From Thiorhodovibrio winogradskyi (GTDB lineage: Bacteria; Pseudomonadota; Gammaproteobacteria; Chromatiales; Chromatiaceae): 64,000 nucleotides of DNA. Made by a program: the position numbers and the translations under genes. The stretch lies in NCBI RefSeq assembly GCF_036208045.1, contig NZ_CP121472.1, forward strand, positions 1,809,531-1,873,530, read 5' to 3'. The notes under the pieces were generated by a model. The model was not told the DNA's origin. It ran no database searches and was given only the letters and a program-made list of their open reading frames with translations. Positions 40,078 to 51,500 of this stretch are shown in pieces; within the stretch, counting starts at the first letter, position 1, and each line of letters begins with the position of its first letter.

Positions 40078-40689
40078 ATGAGCAACGAGCAAGGCATTCG
40101 GCTCATTGTCGGGCTTGGCAATCCCGGGCGCGACTACGAAGGAACCCGGCATAACGCCGGATTCTTGTTCGCTGATCGCATCGCCGCCGAGCACGGCGGG
40201 CACTTCCATCTGGAATCCAAGTTCTTTGGCGAGCTGTGCCGCTTGTCCGTCCATGGTCAGGATCTGCGGCTGCTAAAACCCACTACCTTCATGAATCACA
40301 GTGGTCGGAGTATTGCCGCCGTGGGGCACTACTTTGATATTTCGCCAGCGGCCACCCTGGTGGCCTACGATGAGCTGGATCTCCCTCCCGGTCAGCTCAG
40401 GCTGAAATTCGGCGGCGGGCATGCCGGCCATAACGGCATGCGCGACACCCTTGCGGCACTCGGGAGCCGCGACTTTTGGCGTCTACGCATCGGTATTGGC
40501 CATCCCGGGCACAAAGAACAGGTCATCGGTTATGTGCTGAGCCGCCCACCGCAGGCAGAGCTCGCCGCTCTTGAGCAAGCCTGCGATCAGGCGCTTGCGG
40601 TTCTCGATGAGATTGTCACCGGACGCTTTCAGCGTGCAATGAATGCGTTGCATCGCAAAGTCGAGAAGACCCTGGGTGGCGATGGCTAG
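40078..40689 (+). CDS. pth: Peptidyl-tRNA hydrolase
   Basis: A 203-residue hydrolase that frees tRNA from peptidyl-tRNA dropped by ribosomes. It shows IVGLGNPGRDYEGTRHNAGF with catalytic H25, the LLKPTTFMNHSGRS segment, and KFGGGHAGHNGMRD. Length matches the family (194 in E. coli). It lies 76 bp after rplY. The usual next gene ychF is absent; a convergent ugd follows instead. Confidence 0.95.
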   Translation: MSNEQGIRLIVGLGNPGRDYEGTRHNAGFLFADRIAAEHGGHFHLESKFFGELCRLSVHGQDLRLLKPTTFMNHSGRSIAAVGHYFDISPAATLVAYDELDLPPGQLRLKFGGGHAGHNGMRDTLAALGSRDFWRLRIGIGHPGHKEQVIGYVLSRPPQAELAALEQACDQALAVLDEIVTGRFQRAMNALHRKVEKTLGGDG

Positions 40690-40838
40690 CTGGTTGTGCC
40701 GTCCATGTGGGTGACTGTAATCCTGGTGTTGCCTGTGTGCCTTTGACCCCGTCATGGTCGATTGCAAGGCCGCAGAGATGCTTGAGGTGTGGAACTGACG
40801 GCGCCGAACCGGGTTACCTGGGGTACCAGTGAATCCTG

Positions 40839-40863
40839 GTCTGACGAGTCGGACTCGTCAGAC
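40839..40863. terminator. Near-perfect 25-bp palindrome between convergent pth and ugd
   Basis: GTCTGACGAGTC (40839-40850), a single G, then GACTCGTCAGAC (40852-40863) make 12 complementary base pairs around one base. It sits at the convergent pth/ugd junction, where a bidirectional terminator is expected, but no T run follows on either side. A protein-binding site is also possible. Confidence 0.55.
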
Positions 40864-40899
40864 TGGTTGCGGGGAGGTCAGCTGGGGTTAGGGGTCTTT

Positions 40900-42249
40900 T
40901 TAGTCGGACTCGGATCGGGCTGTCACGGCTTGTCTTCCGATGGAAACGTATGTTAAGCCGGTGTTGGCGACCTGCAAGGGATCAAACATGTTGCGTCCGT
41001 CAAAAATTACCCGCGAAGCGAGTTGATCGCGCACAGCGCCTAGATCGGGGCTGCGGAATTGATTCCATTCGGTCACGATAATCAGCGCTTCGGTGCCTTC
41101 CAAGGCTGCCATTTGATCCTCTAGTAACTCCAAGTCGGCGCGTTCACCATAGATGCGCCGAGCTTCCTCTGTGGCGACGGGATCGAATGCGCGGACTCGG
41201 GCGCCCGCCTGCCACAGATGCTCTATCAGGCGGCGGCTTGAGGCCTCGCGCATGTCGTCGGTGTTGGGTTTGAAGGCGAGTCCCCAGAGAGCGAAGGTTT
41301 TGCCCTGCAGGTCACCATCAAAGAAGGCATTGATTTTTTCAAACAACACATCCTTTTGGCGGTGGTTGACTGCTTCAACCGCATGGAGTAATGGCACATT
41401 CACGCCAGTGTCGGTTGCTGTGCGTTCGAGTGCGCGTACATCCTTGGGGAAGCAGGAGCCGCCGTAGCCACAGCCAGGGTAGATGAACTGATAGCCAATG
41501 CGCGGATCCGAGCCGATGCCAATTCGCACCCGCTCAATGTCGGCTCCGACGGCCTCGGCGACGTTGGCCAGCTCGTTCATAAAACTGATTTTGGTGGCCA
41601 GCATGGCGTTGGCGGCGTATTTGGTCAGCTCGGCCGAGCGCACGTCCATCAGCAGCAGGCGGTCACGGTTGCGGTTGAAGGGGGCGTAAAGCGCCCGCAG
41701 TAGTTCGCCGGTGCGCGGGTTGTCGGTGCCAACGATAATGCGGTCCGGGCGCATGAAATCATCAATGGCCGCGCCTTCTTTCAAGAACTCGGGGTTGGAG
41801 ACAACGTCGAATTCGTGCCTTTGGTTGCGTTCGTTCAGGCGCTCGCGGATGCAGGCGGCGACCCGATCAGCCGTTCCGACAGGAACTGTGGATTTATCGA
41901 CAACAATGCGATAGTCAGTCAGATTCTGGCCGATGATGTCGGCTACCGCTAACACATGCGAGAGGTCGGCCGATCCGTCTTCATCCGGCGGCGTGCCCAC
42001 GGCGATGAATTGGAATAAACCATGGGCGACGCCCGCGGCGGCATCCGTGGTGAACGACAGGCGGCCAGCATCGCGGTTGCGGGCGATGAGTGCATCAAGT
42101 CCGGGTTCGAAGATGGGCACGCCACCGCTGTTGAGCAGATCGATTTTGCGCTGGTCGATATCGACGCAGAGCACATCGTTGCCGACCTCCGCGAGACAGG
42201 CACCAGTGACGAGCCCGACATAGCCGCTTCCAAAGATGGTAATTTCCAT
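40900..42249 (-). CDS. ugd: UDP-glucose 6-dehydrogenase
   Basis: A 449-residue enzyme that oxidises UDP-glucose to UDP-glucuronate with two NAD+, feeding capsule, exopolysaccharide or lipid A sugar synthesis. The N-terminal Rossmann fold is [20 protein letters not shown]. The central part has [20 protein letters not shown], and the catalytic cysteine lies near residue 260 in [14 protein letters not shown]. The C-terminal UDP-binding part starts [17 protein letters not shown]. It is monocistronic here, with no other polysaccharide gene in the window. Confidence 0.95.
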   Translation of the reverse strand: MEITIFGSGYVGLVTGACLAEVGNDVLCVDIDQRKIDLLNSGGVPIFEPGLDALIARNRDAGRLSFTTDAAAGVAHGLFQFIAVGTPPDEDGSADLSHVLAVADIIGQNLTDYRIVVDKSTVPVGTADRVAACIRERLNERNQRHEFDVVSNPEFLKEGAAIDDFMRPDRIIVGTDNPRTGELLRALYAPFNRNRDRLLLMDVRSAELTKYAANAMLATKISFMNELANVAEAVGADIERVRIGIGSDPRIGYQFIYPGCGYGGSCFPKDVRALERTATDTGVNVPLLHAVEAVNHRQKDVLFEKINAFFDGDLQGKTFALWGLAFKPNTDDMREASSRRLIEHLWQAGARVRAFDPVATEEARRIYGERADLELLEDQMAALEGTEALIIVTEWNQFRSPDLGAVRDQLASRVIFDGRNMFDPLQVANTGLTYVSIGRQAVTARSESD

Positions 42250-42459
42250 AATCTAGTACGCCTCGTTCGCTGGCATCCCGGCAGATCGCCATGGTGACGG
42301 GTGTGACTCAGTCACTGGCGGGTGCCGAGGGGATAGTGGAAGGATGTTGAAAGACAAAATTTTAGGATGAAGCGCGATTCCCGGGTCTGTCCGGCCCGGC
42401 GATGCTTTCGCGAGCGCATTTTATACTGATCGTGGTTCTTTTTTTGGCGAATTCTTGGA

Positions 42460-42488
42460 TTGACCTTGGTGTTTGGATCTCCTATACT
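42460..42488 (+). promoter_or_regulatory. Sigma-70 promoter of the tRNA-Tyr-Gly-Thr-tufB unit
   Basis: TTGACC at 42460-42465 and TATACT at 42483-42488 are separated by exactly 17 bp. The expected start near 42495 lies about 8 nt before tRNA-Tyr. Each hexamer differs from consensus by one base, fitting a strong stable-RNA promoter. Confidence 0.8.
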
Positions 42489-42502
42489 GGCTAGCTTGAT
42501 TC

Positions 42503-42587
42503 GGAGGGGTTCCCGAGCGGTCAAAGGGACCAGACTGTAAATCTGGCGGCTCAGCCTTCGGAGGTTCGAATCCTCCCCCCTCCACCA
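42503..42587 (+). tRNA. tRNA-Tyr (GTA)
   Basis: An 85-nt class II tRNA with a long variable arm. The acceptor GGAGGGG pairs with CCCCTCC, the anticodon is GTA (42537-42539) in CAGACTGTAAATCTG, and the CCA end is encoded (42585-42587). It leads the tRNA-tufB cluster, as in E. coli. Confidence 0.97.
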
Positions 42588-42799
42588 GATGCAGGTGGTC
42601 AGTGTGCCGGAGTCATGCCTTCGTCTAGGAACGACTCCCTGGGCAGGTCCATTTAGATTGGATCTATTGAGGCGTTACCGGGTGATGGCGATTTTTAGGG
42701 TTTTCCCCTAGGGTTGTCAGGTCACCACCGTAAAGAGTTTCAGGTGCCGCCATAAGGAGTTTTCGGTAGATTACAATTTAGTGGCGGGCGCGAGGCGTC

Positions 42800-42874
42800 G
42801 CGGGTGTAGTTCAACGGCTAGAACCTCAGCCTTCCAAGCTGATGATGTGGGTTCGATTCCCATCACCCGCTCCA
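42800..42874 (+). tRNA. tRNA-Gly (TCC)
   Basis: A 75-nt tRNA with acceptor GCGGGTG/CACCCGC, anticodon TCC (42833-42835) in TCAGCCTTCCAAGCTGA, T loop TTCGATT and encoded CCA. It lies 212 bp after tRNA-Tyr, more than usual. A TACAAT at 42772-42777 could be a -10 element of an extra promoter. Confidence 0.96.
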
Positions 42875-43008
42875 GCATTGTTGAGGCCGCAACCTAAAGT
42901 GTGGCGCGTTGGTTGGGAGTCCTAATAGCCGATATTGGTGAGGCTATTTACATGATCGACACCCTTACACTTGCTTGATGCAGCTTTCTGAGCGTAGGCA
43001 ATGTCGTA

Positions 43009-43036
43009 CAGACCAGTGTCCCCAGACCAGTGTCCC
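43009..43036. repeat. 14-bp tandem duplication in the tRNA-Gly/tRNA-Thr spacer
   Basis: CAGACCAGTGTCCC occurs twice with no gap, at 43009-43022 and 43023-43036. The two copies are identical. Confidence 0.92.
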
Positions 43037-43083
43037 GGTGGTGTAAGTTGCTAGCCTGTTTCGCTCACGCGATATAGTTCCGA

Positions 43084-43124
43084 CCATGTAGCTTAGCCCA
43101 TGTAGCTCAGCCCATGTAGCTCAG
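43084..43124. repeat. Partial tandem copies of the tRNA-Thr 5' end
   Basis: The 14-mer CCCATGTAGCTCAG, which starts at tRNA position 2 (43111-43124), is preceded by an identical copy at 43097-43110. A slightly diverged copy (CCATGTAGCTTAG) lies at 43084-43096. The true tRNA therefore follows two extra copies of its own acceptor/D-arm start. Confidence 0.9.
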
Positions 43125-43185
43125 TTGGTAGAGCACACCCTTGGTAAGGGTGAGGTCACCGGTTCAACTCCGGTCATGGGCTCCA
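43110..43185 (+). tRNA. tRNA-Thr (GGT)
   Basis: A 76-nt tRNA with acceptor GCCCATG/CATGGGC, anticodon GGT in CACCCTTGGTAAGGGTG, T loop TTCAACT and an encoded CCA (43183-43185). It precedes tufB, as in E. coli. Confidence 0.96.
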
Positions 43186-43364
43186 ACAATTGTTCGCTGC
43201 GTGATGAGGCCGACAACCCCTTGCAGGACCGTGCGTGCGCATGCTTGCTTCTTGGATTGTCCGGCCTAGCGAGCAAACTGTTTAAGAATGATAATGTGTT
43301 TTCTTCAAGCTGGCGCTTAGCAGGACGTCGGCGATGATTTTTATGTGCTTGCGGGGATTCAGCC

Positions 43365-44555
<1,191 letters not shown>

Positions 44556-44669
44556 TGTGGTTTTTACCCGGCAATCTGGCGGCTTAATGCCGTCATTGCC
44601 TGAGGTAGCAGTTCTCGCCGTCTCTTTATTCGATCCTTTTGGCCAGATAGAAGAGCGGCTTATCAATTT

Positions 44670-44745
<76 letters not shown>

Positions 44746-44776
44746 AACATCGGCGCCCATCGAGCGCTTTTCAGAC

Positions 44777-45154
44777 ATGAATGCACGAGCCGAGACAGGC
44801 GCGTCCAAAATGGATACGCCGAAGCTGGCAGTTGCGGTGATCCTTCTGGTTGCCGGCATCTGGGGCTTCTATTTTTTCGCGAACTATTCCCTGCTGTTAC
44901 GTGTCATCATCCTGCTGGCCATTGCAGCGGGAGCGGTGGCAATCGCGTTGACTTCCGGACCAGGGCGCAAGCTCTGGCGTTTCGCGTCCGACTCGCGCAT
45001 GGAAGTGCGGCGGGTCATCTGGCCGACACGACAGGAGACCATGCAAACAACCTTGGTGGTCATAGTCATGGTCCTTATTCTCGGCATTCTTCTGTGGCTG
45101 TTCGACACCCTCTTGATGTCGATTCTGCGTCTGCTCACCGGGACTGGGGGCTGA
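44777..45154 (+). CDS. secE: Preprotein translocase subunit SecE
   Basis: A 125-residue SecE with three membrane helices: [36 protein letters not shown] and the C-terminal [19 protein letters not shown]. The conserved amphipathic segment [17 protein letters not shown], which clamps SecY, is intact. Length is close to E. coli (127). The ATG at 44777 has a weak ribosome site; ATG 44810 is the alternative. nusG starts 4 bp after the stop. Confidence 0.94.
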   Translation: MNARAETGASKMDTPKLAVAVILLVAGIWGFYFFANYSLLLRVIILLAIAAGAVAIALTSGPGRKLWRFASDSRMEVRRVIWPTRQETMQTTLVVIVMVLILGILLWLFDTLLMSILRLLTGTGG

Positions 45155-45158
45155 CCTC

Positions 45159-45692
45159 ATGGCGATGCGCTGGTATGTGATCCACGCGTTCTCGGGTTTC
45201 GAGGCGCAGGTCCGTCGCTCGCTGCTCGACCGCATCAAACGGGAAGGCAAAGAGACCTTTTTCGGCGACATCCTGGTTCCGACGGAAGAGGTCGTTGAGA
45301 TTCGTGGTGGGCAGCAGCGCAAAAGCGAGCGCAAGTTTTTTCCTGGCTATGTTCTTATCCAAATGGAGATGACCGATGAGACCTGGCACCTGGTCAAGGA
45401 TGTGCCTAAGGTCATGGGGTTCATCGGCGGACAGGGTGATCGACCAGCTCCCATTCCAGATTCTCAAGCCGAGGCTATTCTGCAGCGTGTACAGGAGGGT
45501 GTTGAGAAGCCCAGACCCAAGGTGCTCTACGAGCCAGGTGAAGTGGTGCGGGTGGTCGACGGTCCCTTTACCGACTTTAACGGAGTGGTCGAGGAAGTTG
45601 ACTACGATAAGAGTCGGGTAAAAGTCTCGGTGCTCATCTTTGGCCGGTCGACGCCCGTCGATCTGGAGTTCGGTCAAATCGAAAAAGGATGA
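45159..45692 (+). CDS. nusG: Transcription termination/antitermination protein NusG
   Basis: A 177-residue NusG that binds RNA polymerase and links it to Rho or to the ribosome. The N-terminal domain starts [19 protein letters not shown] and contains [14 protein letters not shown]. The C-terminal KOW domain reads [20 protein letters not shown]. Length fits E. coli (181). It is tightly linked to secE. Confidence 0.97.
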   Translation: MAMRWYVIHAFSGFEAQVRRSLLDRIKREGKETFFGDILVPTEEVVEIRGGQQRKSERKFFPGYVLIQMEMTDETWHLVKDVPKVMGFIGGQGDRPAPIPDSQAEAILQRVQEGVEKPRPKVLYEPGEVVRVVDGPFTDFNGVVEEVDYDKSRVKVSVLIFGRSTPVDLEFGQIEKG

Positions 45693-45863
45693 GTCCGGCG
45701 CCAGGCAATGCTTGCGCGCGGCGATGGGCCCTCTGCCTTTGCCTTGCATGCCTAGGCTATCGTTCGCAGTGGAACAAGCTTTTTTTTGCTCAAGCCTTAT
45801 GAGCACATCATCGGGGAGCCGACAGTCATTGGCGGCGTTCGCACCCATTAGGAGTAATGATCA

Positions 45864-46298
45864 ATGGCAAAAAAGATATCTGCCTACATCAAACTGCAGG
45901 TGAAGGCGGGAGAGGCAAATCCGAGTCCTCCGGTTGGCCCAGCTCTGGGTCAGCATGGTGTGAATATCATGGAGTTCTGCAAAGCCTTTAATGCTAGAAC
46001 GCAGGAACTCGAAAAGGGTCTTCCAACCCCCGTGGTGATCACCGTCTATTCCGACCGCAGTTTCACCTTTATCACCAAGACGCCCCCGGCGTCCATCTTG
46101 CTGAAAAAAGCCGCTGGCATCGACAAAGGCAGCCCTATCCCAAACTTGAACAAGGTCGGGACCGTCAGTCGGGCGCAGCTTGAGGAAATCGCCAATACCA
46201 AGATGCCCGACCTGAATGCCGCTGATCTGGACGCGGCTGTGCGCACCATCGCTGGCAGCGCCAGAGCCATGGGTCTGAATGTGGAGGGTGTCGAGTAA
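45864..46298 (+). CDS. rplK: Ribosomal protein L11
   Basis: A 144-residue uL11 at the GTPase-associated centre. The N-terminal domain shows [20 protein letters not shown] and [15 protein letters not shown]; the rRNA-binding C-terminal domain has [12 protein letters not shown] and [18 protein letters not shown] precedes the ATG. It overlaps rplA by one base (TAATG), so L11 and L1 are coupled. Confidence 0.97.
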   Translation: MAKKISAYIKLQVKAGEANPSPPVGPALGQHGVNIMEFCKAFNARTQELEKGLPTPVVITVYSDRSFTFITKTPPASILLKKAAGIDKGSPIPNLNKVGTVSRAQLEEIANTKMPDLNAADLDAAVRTIAGSARAMGLNVEGVE

Positions 46299-46993
46299 TG
46301 GCCAAGTCAAGCAAACGCGCGCGCATGATCGCGGAGAAGGTTGAGCAGGGTCGAATCTACGAGGCCGTGGAAGCCTTTTCCCTGCTCAAGGAGATCTCGG
46401 CGGTCAAGTTCCGCGAGAACATTGATGTCTCAGTCAATCTTGGCGTTGATCCGCGTAAGTCCGACCAGGTCGTGCGTGGCTCCGCACTCTTGCCGCATGG
46501 CATCGGTAAGGTGGTGCGGGTAGCGGTCTTTACCCAAGGTGCCAATGCCGAGGCTGCCACCGCAGCCGGTGCCGACCGTGTTGGCATGGATGACCTCGCC
46601 GAGGACATGAAAGCCGGCAATCTTAACTATGACGTGGTCATCGCGTCACCGGACGCCATGCGGGTGGTCGGCCAGCTTGGGAAGTTGCTTGGTCCACGCG
46701 GACTCATGCCTAATCCTAAGGTTGGGACCGTCACGGCGAATGTGGCCGAGGCGGTTGAAAACGCCAAGGCTGGGCAGGTTCGCTTCCGGACCGATAAGGC
46801 AGGTATTATCCATTGCCCGCTCGGAAAGATTGACTTCGAGTCGGACAAGCTCAAGGAAAATCTCGAAGCGCTGCTCACCAATCTGATGAAGATCAAGCCG
46901 AGCGCCGCCAAGGGCATTTACATGAAAAAGGTCACGGTGTCCTCAACCATGGGACCTGGTCTGACCATTGATCACAGTGCGCTGAGCTTCTGA
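46298..46993 (+). CDS. rplA: Ribosomal protein L1
   Basis: A 231-residue uL1 of the L1 stalk. Family motifs are [52 protein letters not shown], and the C-terminal [20 protein letters not shown]. Length equals E. coli (234). In E. coli L1 represses rplKA by binding the mRNA leader; the spacer before rplK may hold such a site, but I did not resolve it. Confidence 0.97.
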   Translation: MAKSSKRARMIAEKVEQGRIYEAVEAFSLLKEISAVKFRENIDVSVNLGVDPRKSDQVVRGSALLPHGIGKVVRVAVFTQGANAEAATAAGADRVGMDDLAEDMKAGNLNYDVVIASPDAMRVVGQLGKLLGPRGLMPNPKVGTVTANVAEAVENAKAGQVRFRTDKAGIIHCPLGKIDFESDKLKENLEALLTNLMKIKPSAAKGIYMKKVTVSSTMGPGLTIDHSALSF

Positions 46994-47273
46994 TAGAAAG
47001 CTCGGCAGCATCAAAAGACTTTGGGGCACCGGCTCGCCTGGCGGGCCGGCAGCTGTCAAAGACCGCAGGTGCTCGCGCGCGACTTCAAAATCGCCCTCGG
47101 GCTTAATATTTGGCCTGCGCAGACGGTGTGCTGGAATCCCTGGGGATGCCGGTGGGGAAAACCGGTGAAAGTGCACCAATCACCTGACAGTCGCGGTTGG
47201 ACATGGATGTTTGTTCCCGACTTGACAATTGGATGTGGCCGCAATGCCGCGTTCGATCATAGGAGGTAACGAA
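46994..47273 (+). promoter_or_regulatory. rplJL leader region (probable L10 leader)
   Basis: The 280 bp between rplA and rplJ contain no gene but several G/C-rich inverted segments (for example around CCGGCTCGCC and GGGCCGG at 47029-47049). In gammaproteobacteria this spacer usually holds the promoter and the structured mRNA leader to which L10-L12 binds to repress rplJL. I did not resolve the exact fold, so the assignment comes from position. Confidence 0.45.
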
Positions 47274-47801
47274 GTGGCGCTGACGTTCGCCCAGAAAGAG
47301 ACAGTCGTTGCCGAAGTCGCGGAAGTCGCGAAAACTGCCTATTCGGCGATAGGCGCCGAGTATCGGGGCTTGACGGTAGAGGAAATGACCGCGCTGCGCG
47401 TCGAGGCACGCAAAGCGGGTGTTTATGTTCGGGTCGTCAAGAATACGCTCGCCAAGCGCGCGTTGGCCGATACCGAGTTCGCCTGTATGAGCGATGCGCT
47501 GCGCGGGCCCTTGTTGCTCGCCTTTGGCCGGGAAGATCCTGGCTCGGTTGCTCGCATTGCCGAATCTTTCGCGAAAGAGCATGACAAATTCCAGGTTAAG
47601 CTGATTGCGATCTCCGGCAAGCTGCTGGAACCTGCGCAGCTGTCAACACTGGCCAAGATGCCGACCTACGACGAGGCGATTAGCCTGTTGATGGCGGTGA
47701 TGAAGGCGCCAGTGCAAAAACTCGCGGCAACGATCAACGAGGTGCCCGGCAAGCTGGTACGCACCTTGGCGGCGGTTCGCGATGCCAAAGAAGCAGCCTG
47801 A
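47274..47801 (+). CDS. rplJ: Ribosomal protein L10
   Basis: A 175-residue uL10, the base of the L7/L12 stalk. It starts ALTFAQKETVVAEVAEVAKT and has EYRGLTVEEMTALR and VVKNTLAKRALADTEF; the C-terminal helix that carries L12 dimers follows. The start is GTG 47274, marked by AGGAGGT 6 nt upstream; upstream codons in frame are not needed. Length is near E. coli (165). A 9-bp duplication gives VAEVAEVA in the N-terminus. Confidence 0.96.
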   Translation: MALTFAQKETVVAEVAEVAKTAYSAIGAEYRGLTVEEMTALRVEARKAGVYVRVVKNTLAKRALADTEFACMSDALRGPLLLAFGREDPGSVARIAESFAKEHDKFQVKLIAISGKLLEPAQLSTLAKMPTYDEAISLLMAVMKAPVQKLAATINEVPGKLVRTLAAVRDAKEAA

Positions 47802-47900
47802 CCGCAGCGGTTTCCGGGCAAATCCGCTTGGAAACCCTGCTGGCTGTTATTTGGTATGCAGTGAACTGGCCGATTTTTCCAATATTGCAGGAGAGCCCAA

Positions 47901-48281
47901 ATGGCTTTAACAAACGAAGAAATCCTTGAAGCCATCGCCGAAAAGTCGGTGATGGACATCGTCGATCTGATCGAGAAGATGGAAGAAAAATTTGGCGTCA
48001 CCGCGGCAGCGGCCGTTGCCGCGGCGCCAGCCGCGGGCGGCGGAGCCGATGCCGCTCCGGTTGAGGAGCAGACTGAGTTCGACGTTATCCTGACGTCTTT
48101 TGGCTCCAACAAAGTTGGTGTCATCAAGGTGGTGCGAGCGATCACCGGCTTGGGCTTGAAAGAAGCCAAGGACGCGGTGGAAGGTGCGCCAACGACTGTA
48201 AAAGAAGCGGTTTCGAAAGCCGACGCAGAGGATACCAAGAAGCAACTCGAAGAGGCCGGTGCTTCTGTCGAAATCAAATAA
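47901..48281 (+). CDS. rplL: Ribosomal protein L7/L12
   Basis: A 126-residue bL12 that recruits translational GTPases. The N-terminal dimerisation part contains [20 protein letters not shown], the hinge is alanine- and glycine-rich, and the globular C-terminal domain has [20 protein letters not shown] and DAVEGAP. AGGAG precedes the ATG. An attenuator-type hairpin follows 28 bp after the stop. Confidence 0.97.
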   Translation: MALTNEEILEAIAEKSVMDIVDLIEKMEEKFGVTAAAAVAAAPAAGGGADAAPVEEQTEFDVILTSFGSNKVGVIKVVRAITGLGLKEAKDAVEGAPTTVKEAVSKADAEDTKKQLEEAGASVEIK

Positions 48282-48309
48282 GATCGCGGCAATCGCAAGC
48301 CAAACCCGA

Positions 48310-48338
48310 GGCTGGTGGCAGTTTGCCACCGGCCTTTT
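48310..48338 (+). terminator. rplL-rpoB attenuator hairpin
   Basis: GGCTGGTGGC (48310-48319) pairs with GCCACCGGCC (48325-48334) through ten base pairs including one G-U, with a 5-nt loop and a TTTT tract at 48335-48338. This is a standard intrinsic terminator between rplL and rpoB, where E. coli has a partial terminator that lowers rpoBC expression relative to ribosomal proteins. Confidence 0.8.
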
Positions 48339-48514
48339 GCCGTTTGCCCTCGGTTGCTGGGACGCCATTGCGCCCTATCGCCAGGGCCAGTAGTGGGAAG
48401 GGCCAGTGGGCAGGGTAAGCAACGAGGGCTGGCACACCCACCCCCGACGACTTGCGATGAAACTAGACCAAGATCGCGCGTTCGGCGCAATTGGCACAAG
48501 CTTGCAAACACCGA

Positions 48515-48541
48515 TCACCCCTAGCTAGTCACCCTAGCTAA
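48515..48541. repeat. 13/14-bp near-perfect tandem duplication upstream of rpoB
   Basis: TCACCCCTAGCTAG (48515-48528) is followed by TCACCCTAGCTAA (48529-48541). The copies differ by one inserted C and the last base. The pair ends about 30 bp before the rpoB start codon. Confidence 0.8.
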
Positions 48542-48571
48542 CCGGCTGAGCGAAACCAGAGGGAAGGCAGC

Positions 48572-51500
48572 ATGGCCTACATGTTCACTGAAAAGAAGCG
48601 CATTCGCAAAGATTTCGGCAAGCGGCCGATTATTTTGGATGTGCCCTTTCTGCTCGCGACCCAGATTGAGTCCTATCGTGACTTTTTGCAGATCGATCAG
48701 GGGCCCGACGAGCGCGCGGATGTTGGGCTGCATGCCGCTTTCCGCTCGGTGCTGCCAATCGAGAGCTACTCAGGCAACGCAGTGCTGGAATATGTCCGCT
48801 ATCGCCTTGGTGAGCCAGCCTTCGATGTCAGGGAATGTCATTTGCGCGGAGCAACCTATGCCGCGCCTCTGCGCGTGTTGCTGCGTCTGGTGATCTATGA
48901 CAAGGACGCCCCCGCTGGGACCAAGGTGGTCAAGGACATTCGGGAGCAGGAAGTCTACATGGGCGACTTGCCGCTGATGACGGAGACGGGCACCTTTATC
49001 ATCAACGGAACCGAACGGGTCATAGTGTCTCAATTACACAGATCGCCCGGCGTATTTTTCGATCACGACAAGGGTAAAACACACTCTTCGGGCAAGCTGC
49101 TGTTCTCGGCCCGGGTCATCCCCTACCGAGGATCCTGGCTCGATTTTGAGTTTGACCCCAAGGACAACGTCTATGTGCGCATTGACCGGCGGCGAAAACT
49201 GCCGGCCACAGTCCTGTTGCGCGCCCTTGGTTATACCGCGGACGACATTCTTGACCTGTTTTTTGAAACTGACTGTTTTCACCTTGGCGAGCAAGTTGAG
49301 TTCGATCTCGTACCCGAGCGACTGCGCGGCGAGACGGTCAATTTCGAGGTCAAGATCGATGATCAGGTGCTGGTTGAGCCGGGGCGTCGCGTCACCGCGC
49401 GCCACATTCGCGAACTCCAGAAAGCCGGGGTCGATCGTCTGATCGTGCCCGAGGATTTCCTGATCGGGCGTACTCTCTCCCGCACCCAGATAGATGTGGA
49501 AAGCGGTGAAATCATTGCCGAGGCGAACACCGAGATCACGCCGGAACTGCTTGAATTGCTGCGTGAAAAGGGTATCTCCGAGGTTGAAACCCTGTTCGTG
49601 AATGATCTCGATCATGGGCCTTATATGTCAGAGACCTTGCGCATCGATACCACGCGCAATGAATTGGAGGCCCAGGTCGAAATCTACCGCATGATGCGCC
49701 CCGGTGAGCCGCCTACCAAGGAGGCGGCCCAAAATCTGTTTCATAACCTGTTTTTCACCCCGGACCGTTATGACCTCTCGGCAGTGGGACGGATGAAATT
49801 CAACCGTCGGCTTGGTCGCGAGGCCACCGAGGGTGCTGGGGTTCTCTACGACGGGCGCTACTTCGGTCAGCGCGGTGATGACTTTGCCCGGCAGCTCCAC
49901 GGTGAACATGGCGAGACCTCGGATATCGTTGACGCACTGCGCGTACTGGTCGAGTTGCGCAATGGTCGCGGTACGGTCGACGACATCGATCACCTGGGTA
50001 ATAGACGCATCCGCTGTGTCGGGGAGATGGCCGAGAACCAATTCCGCGTCGGTCTAGTGCGCGTCGAGCGAGCGGTCAAGGAGCGGCTGTCGCTGGCGGA
50101 ATCCGAAGGCTTGATGCCGCAAGAGTTGATTAATGCCAAGCCGGTATCGGCGGCGATCAAGGAATTCTTCGGCTCCAGTCAGCTGTCGCAGTTCATGGAT
50201 CAGAACAATCCGCTCTCGGAAGTGACGCACAAGCGCCGCGTGTCGGCCTTGGGTCCCGGCGGTCTAGCGCGAGAACGTGCCGGCTTCGAGGTGCGCGATG
50301 TGCATCCGACCCACTATGGCCGCGTTTGCCCGATCGAAACCCCTGAAGGGCCGAACATTGGTCTGATCAACTCGCTCGCGGTCTATGCCCGCACTAACGA
50401 GTATGGCTTTCTCGAAACCCCCTATCGCAAGGTTGAGAACGGACGGGTGACTTATCAGATCGATCACCTGTCCGCGATCGAGGAAGGTAACTACGTCATC
50501 GCTCAGGCCAATGCGACCCTGGACGAGGATGGGCAACTGACGGACGCCCTGGTCTCTTGTCGGCACATGAACGAGTTCACCATGAAGGCGCCAGAAGAAG
50601 TCCAGTACATGGACGTCTCTCCGCGCCAAATTGTCTCGGTGGCCGCCTCGCTGATTCCTTTTCTGGAACATGACGACGCCAACCGTGCGCTCATGGGCTC
50701 GAACATGCAACGCCAGGCGGTGCCCACCTTGCGCGCCGAAAAGCCATTGGTCGGCACCGGCATGGAACGCGTGGTGGCCAAGGATTCCGGTGTGGTGGTC
50801 TGGGCGCGGCGCGGTGGCGTGGTTGATTCGGTCGATGCCGCGCGCATTGTCGTGCGGGTGAATGATGACGAAACCGAAGCCGGCGAGCCGGGTGTGGATA
50901 TCTACAATCTGACCAAATATACCCGCTCGAACCAGAACACCTGTATTAACCAGCGCCCCTTGGCGCGTCCGGGCGATCAGGTGGTGCGCGGTGATGTGCT
51001 GGCCGATGGGCCATCGACGGACATGGGTGAACTGGCGCTGGGGCAAAACTTTCGTGTCGCCTTCATGCCGTGGAACGGCTACAACTTCGAGGATTCCATT
51101 CTGATCTCCGAGCGGGTGGTGCAGGAGGACCGTTTCACCAGCATCCATATCGAGGAGCTGACCTGTCTGGCCCGCGACACCAAGCTGGGCCCCGAAGAGA
51201 TTAGTGGTGATATCCCCAATGTGGGCGAGGCGGCGCTGGCGCGACTCGATGAGTCGGGTATTGTTTACATTGGCGCCGAAGTACGCGATGGCGATATTCT
51301 GGTCGGCAAGGTCACGCCCAAGGGCGAGACCCAACTGACGCCCGAAGAAAAACTGCTGCGTGCCATCTTTGGCGAGAAGGCCTCTGACGTGAAGGACACC
51401 TCGCTGCGTCTGCCCTCGGGCATGTCAGGCACCGTGGTCGATGTGCAGGTGTTCACTCGCGATGGCGTCGAGAAAGACAAACGCGCGCTGCAGATCGAGG

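Noticed and set aside
43084-43110. Additional tRNA genes upstream of tRNA-Thr
   Set aside because: Only the first 13-14 nt of the tRNA are repeated; there is no anticodon arm or 3' half, so they are partial tandem duplications.
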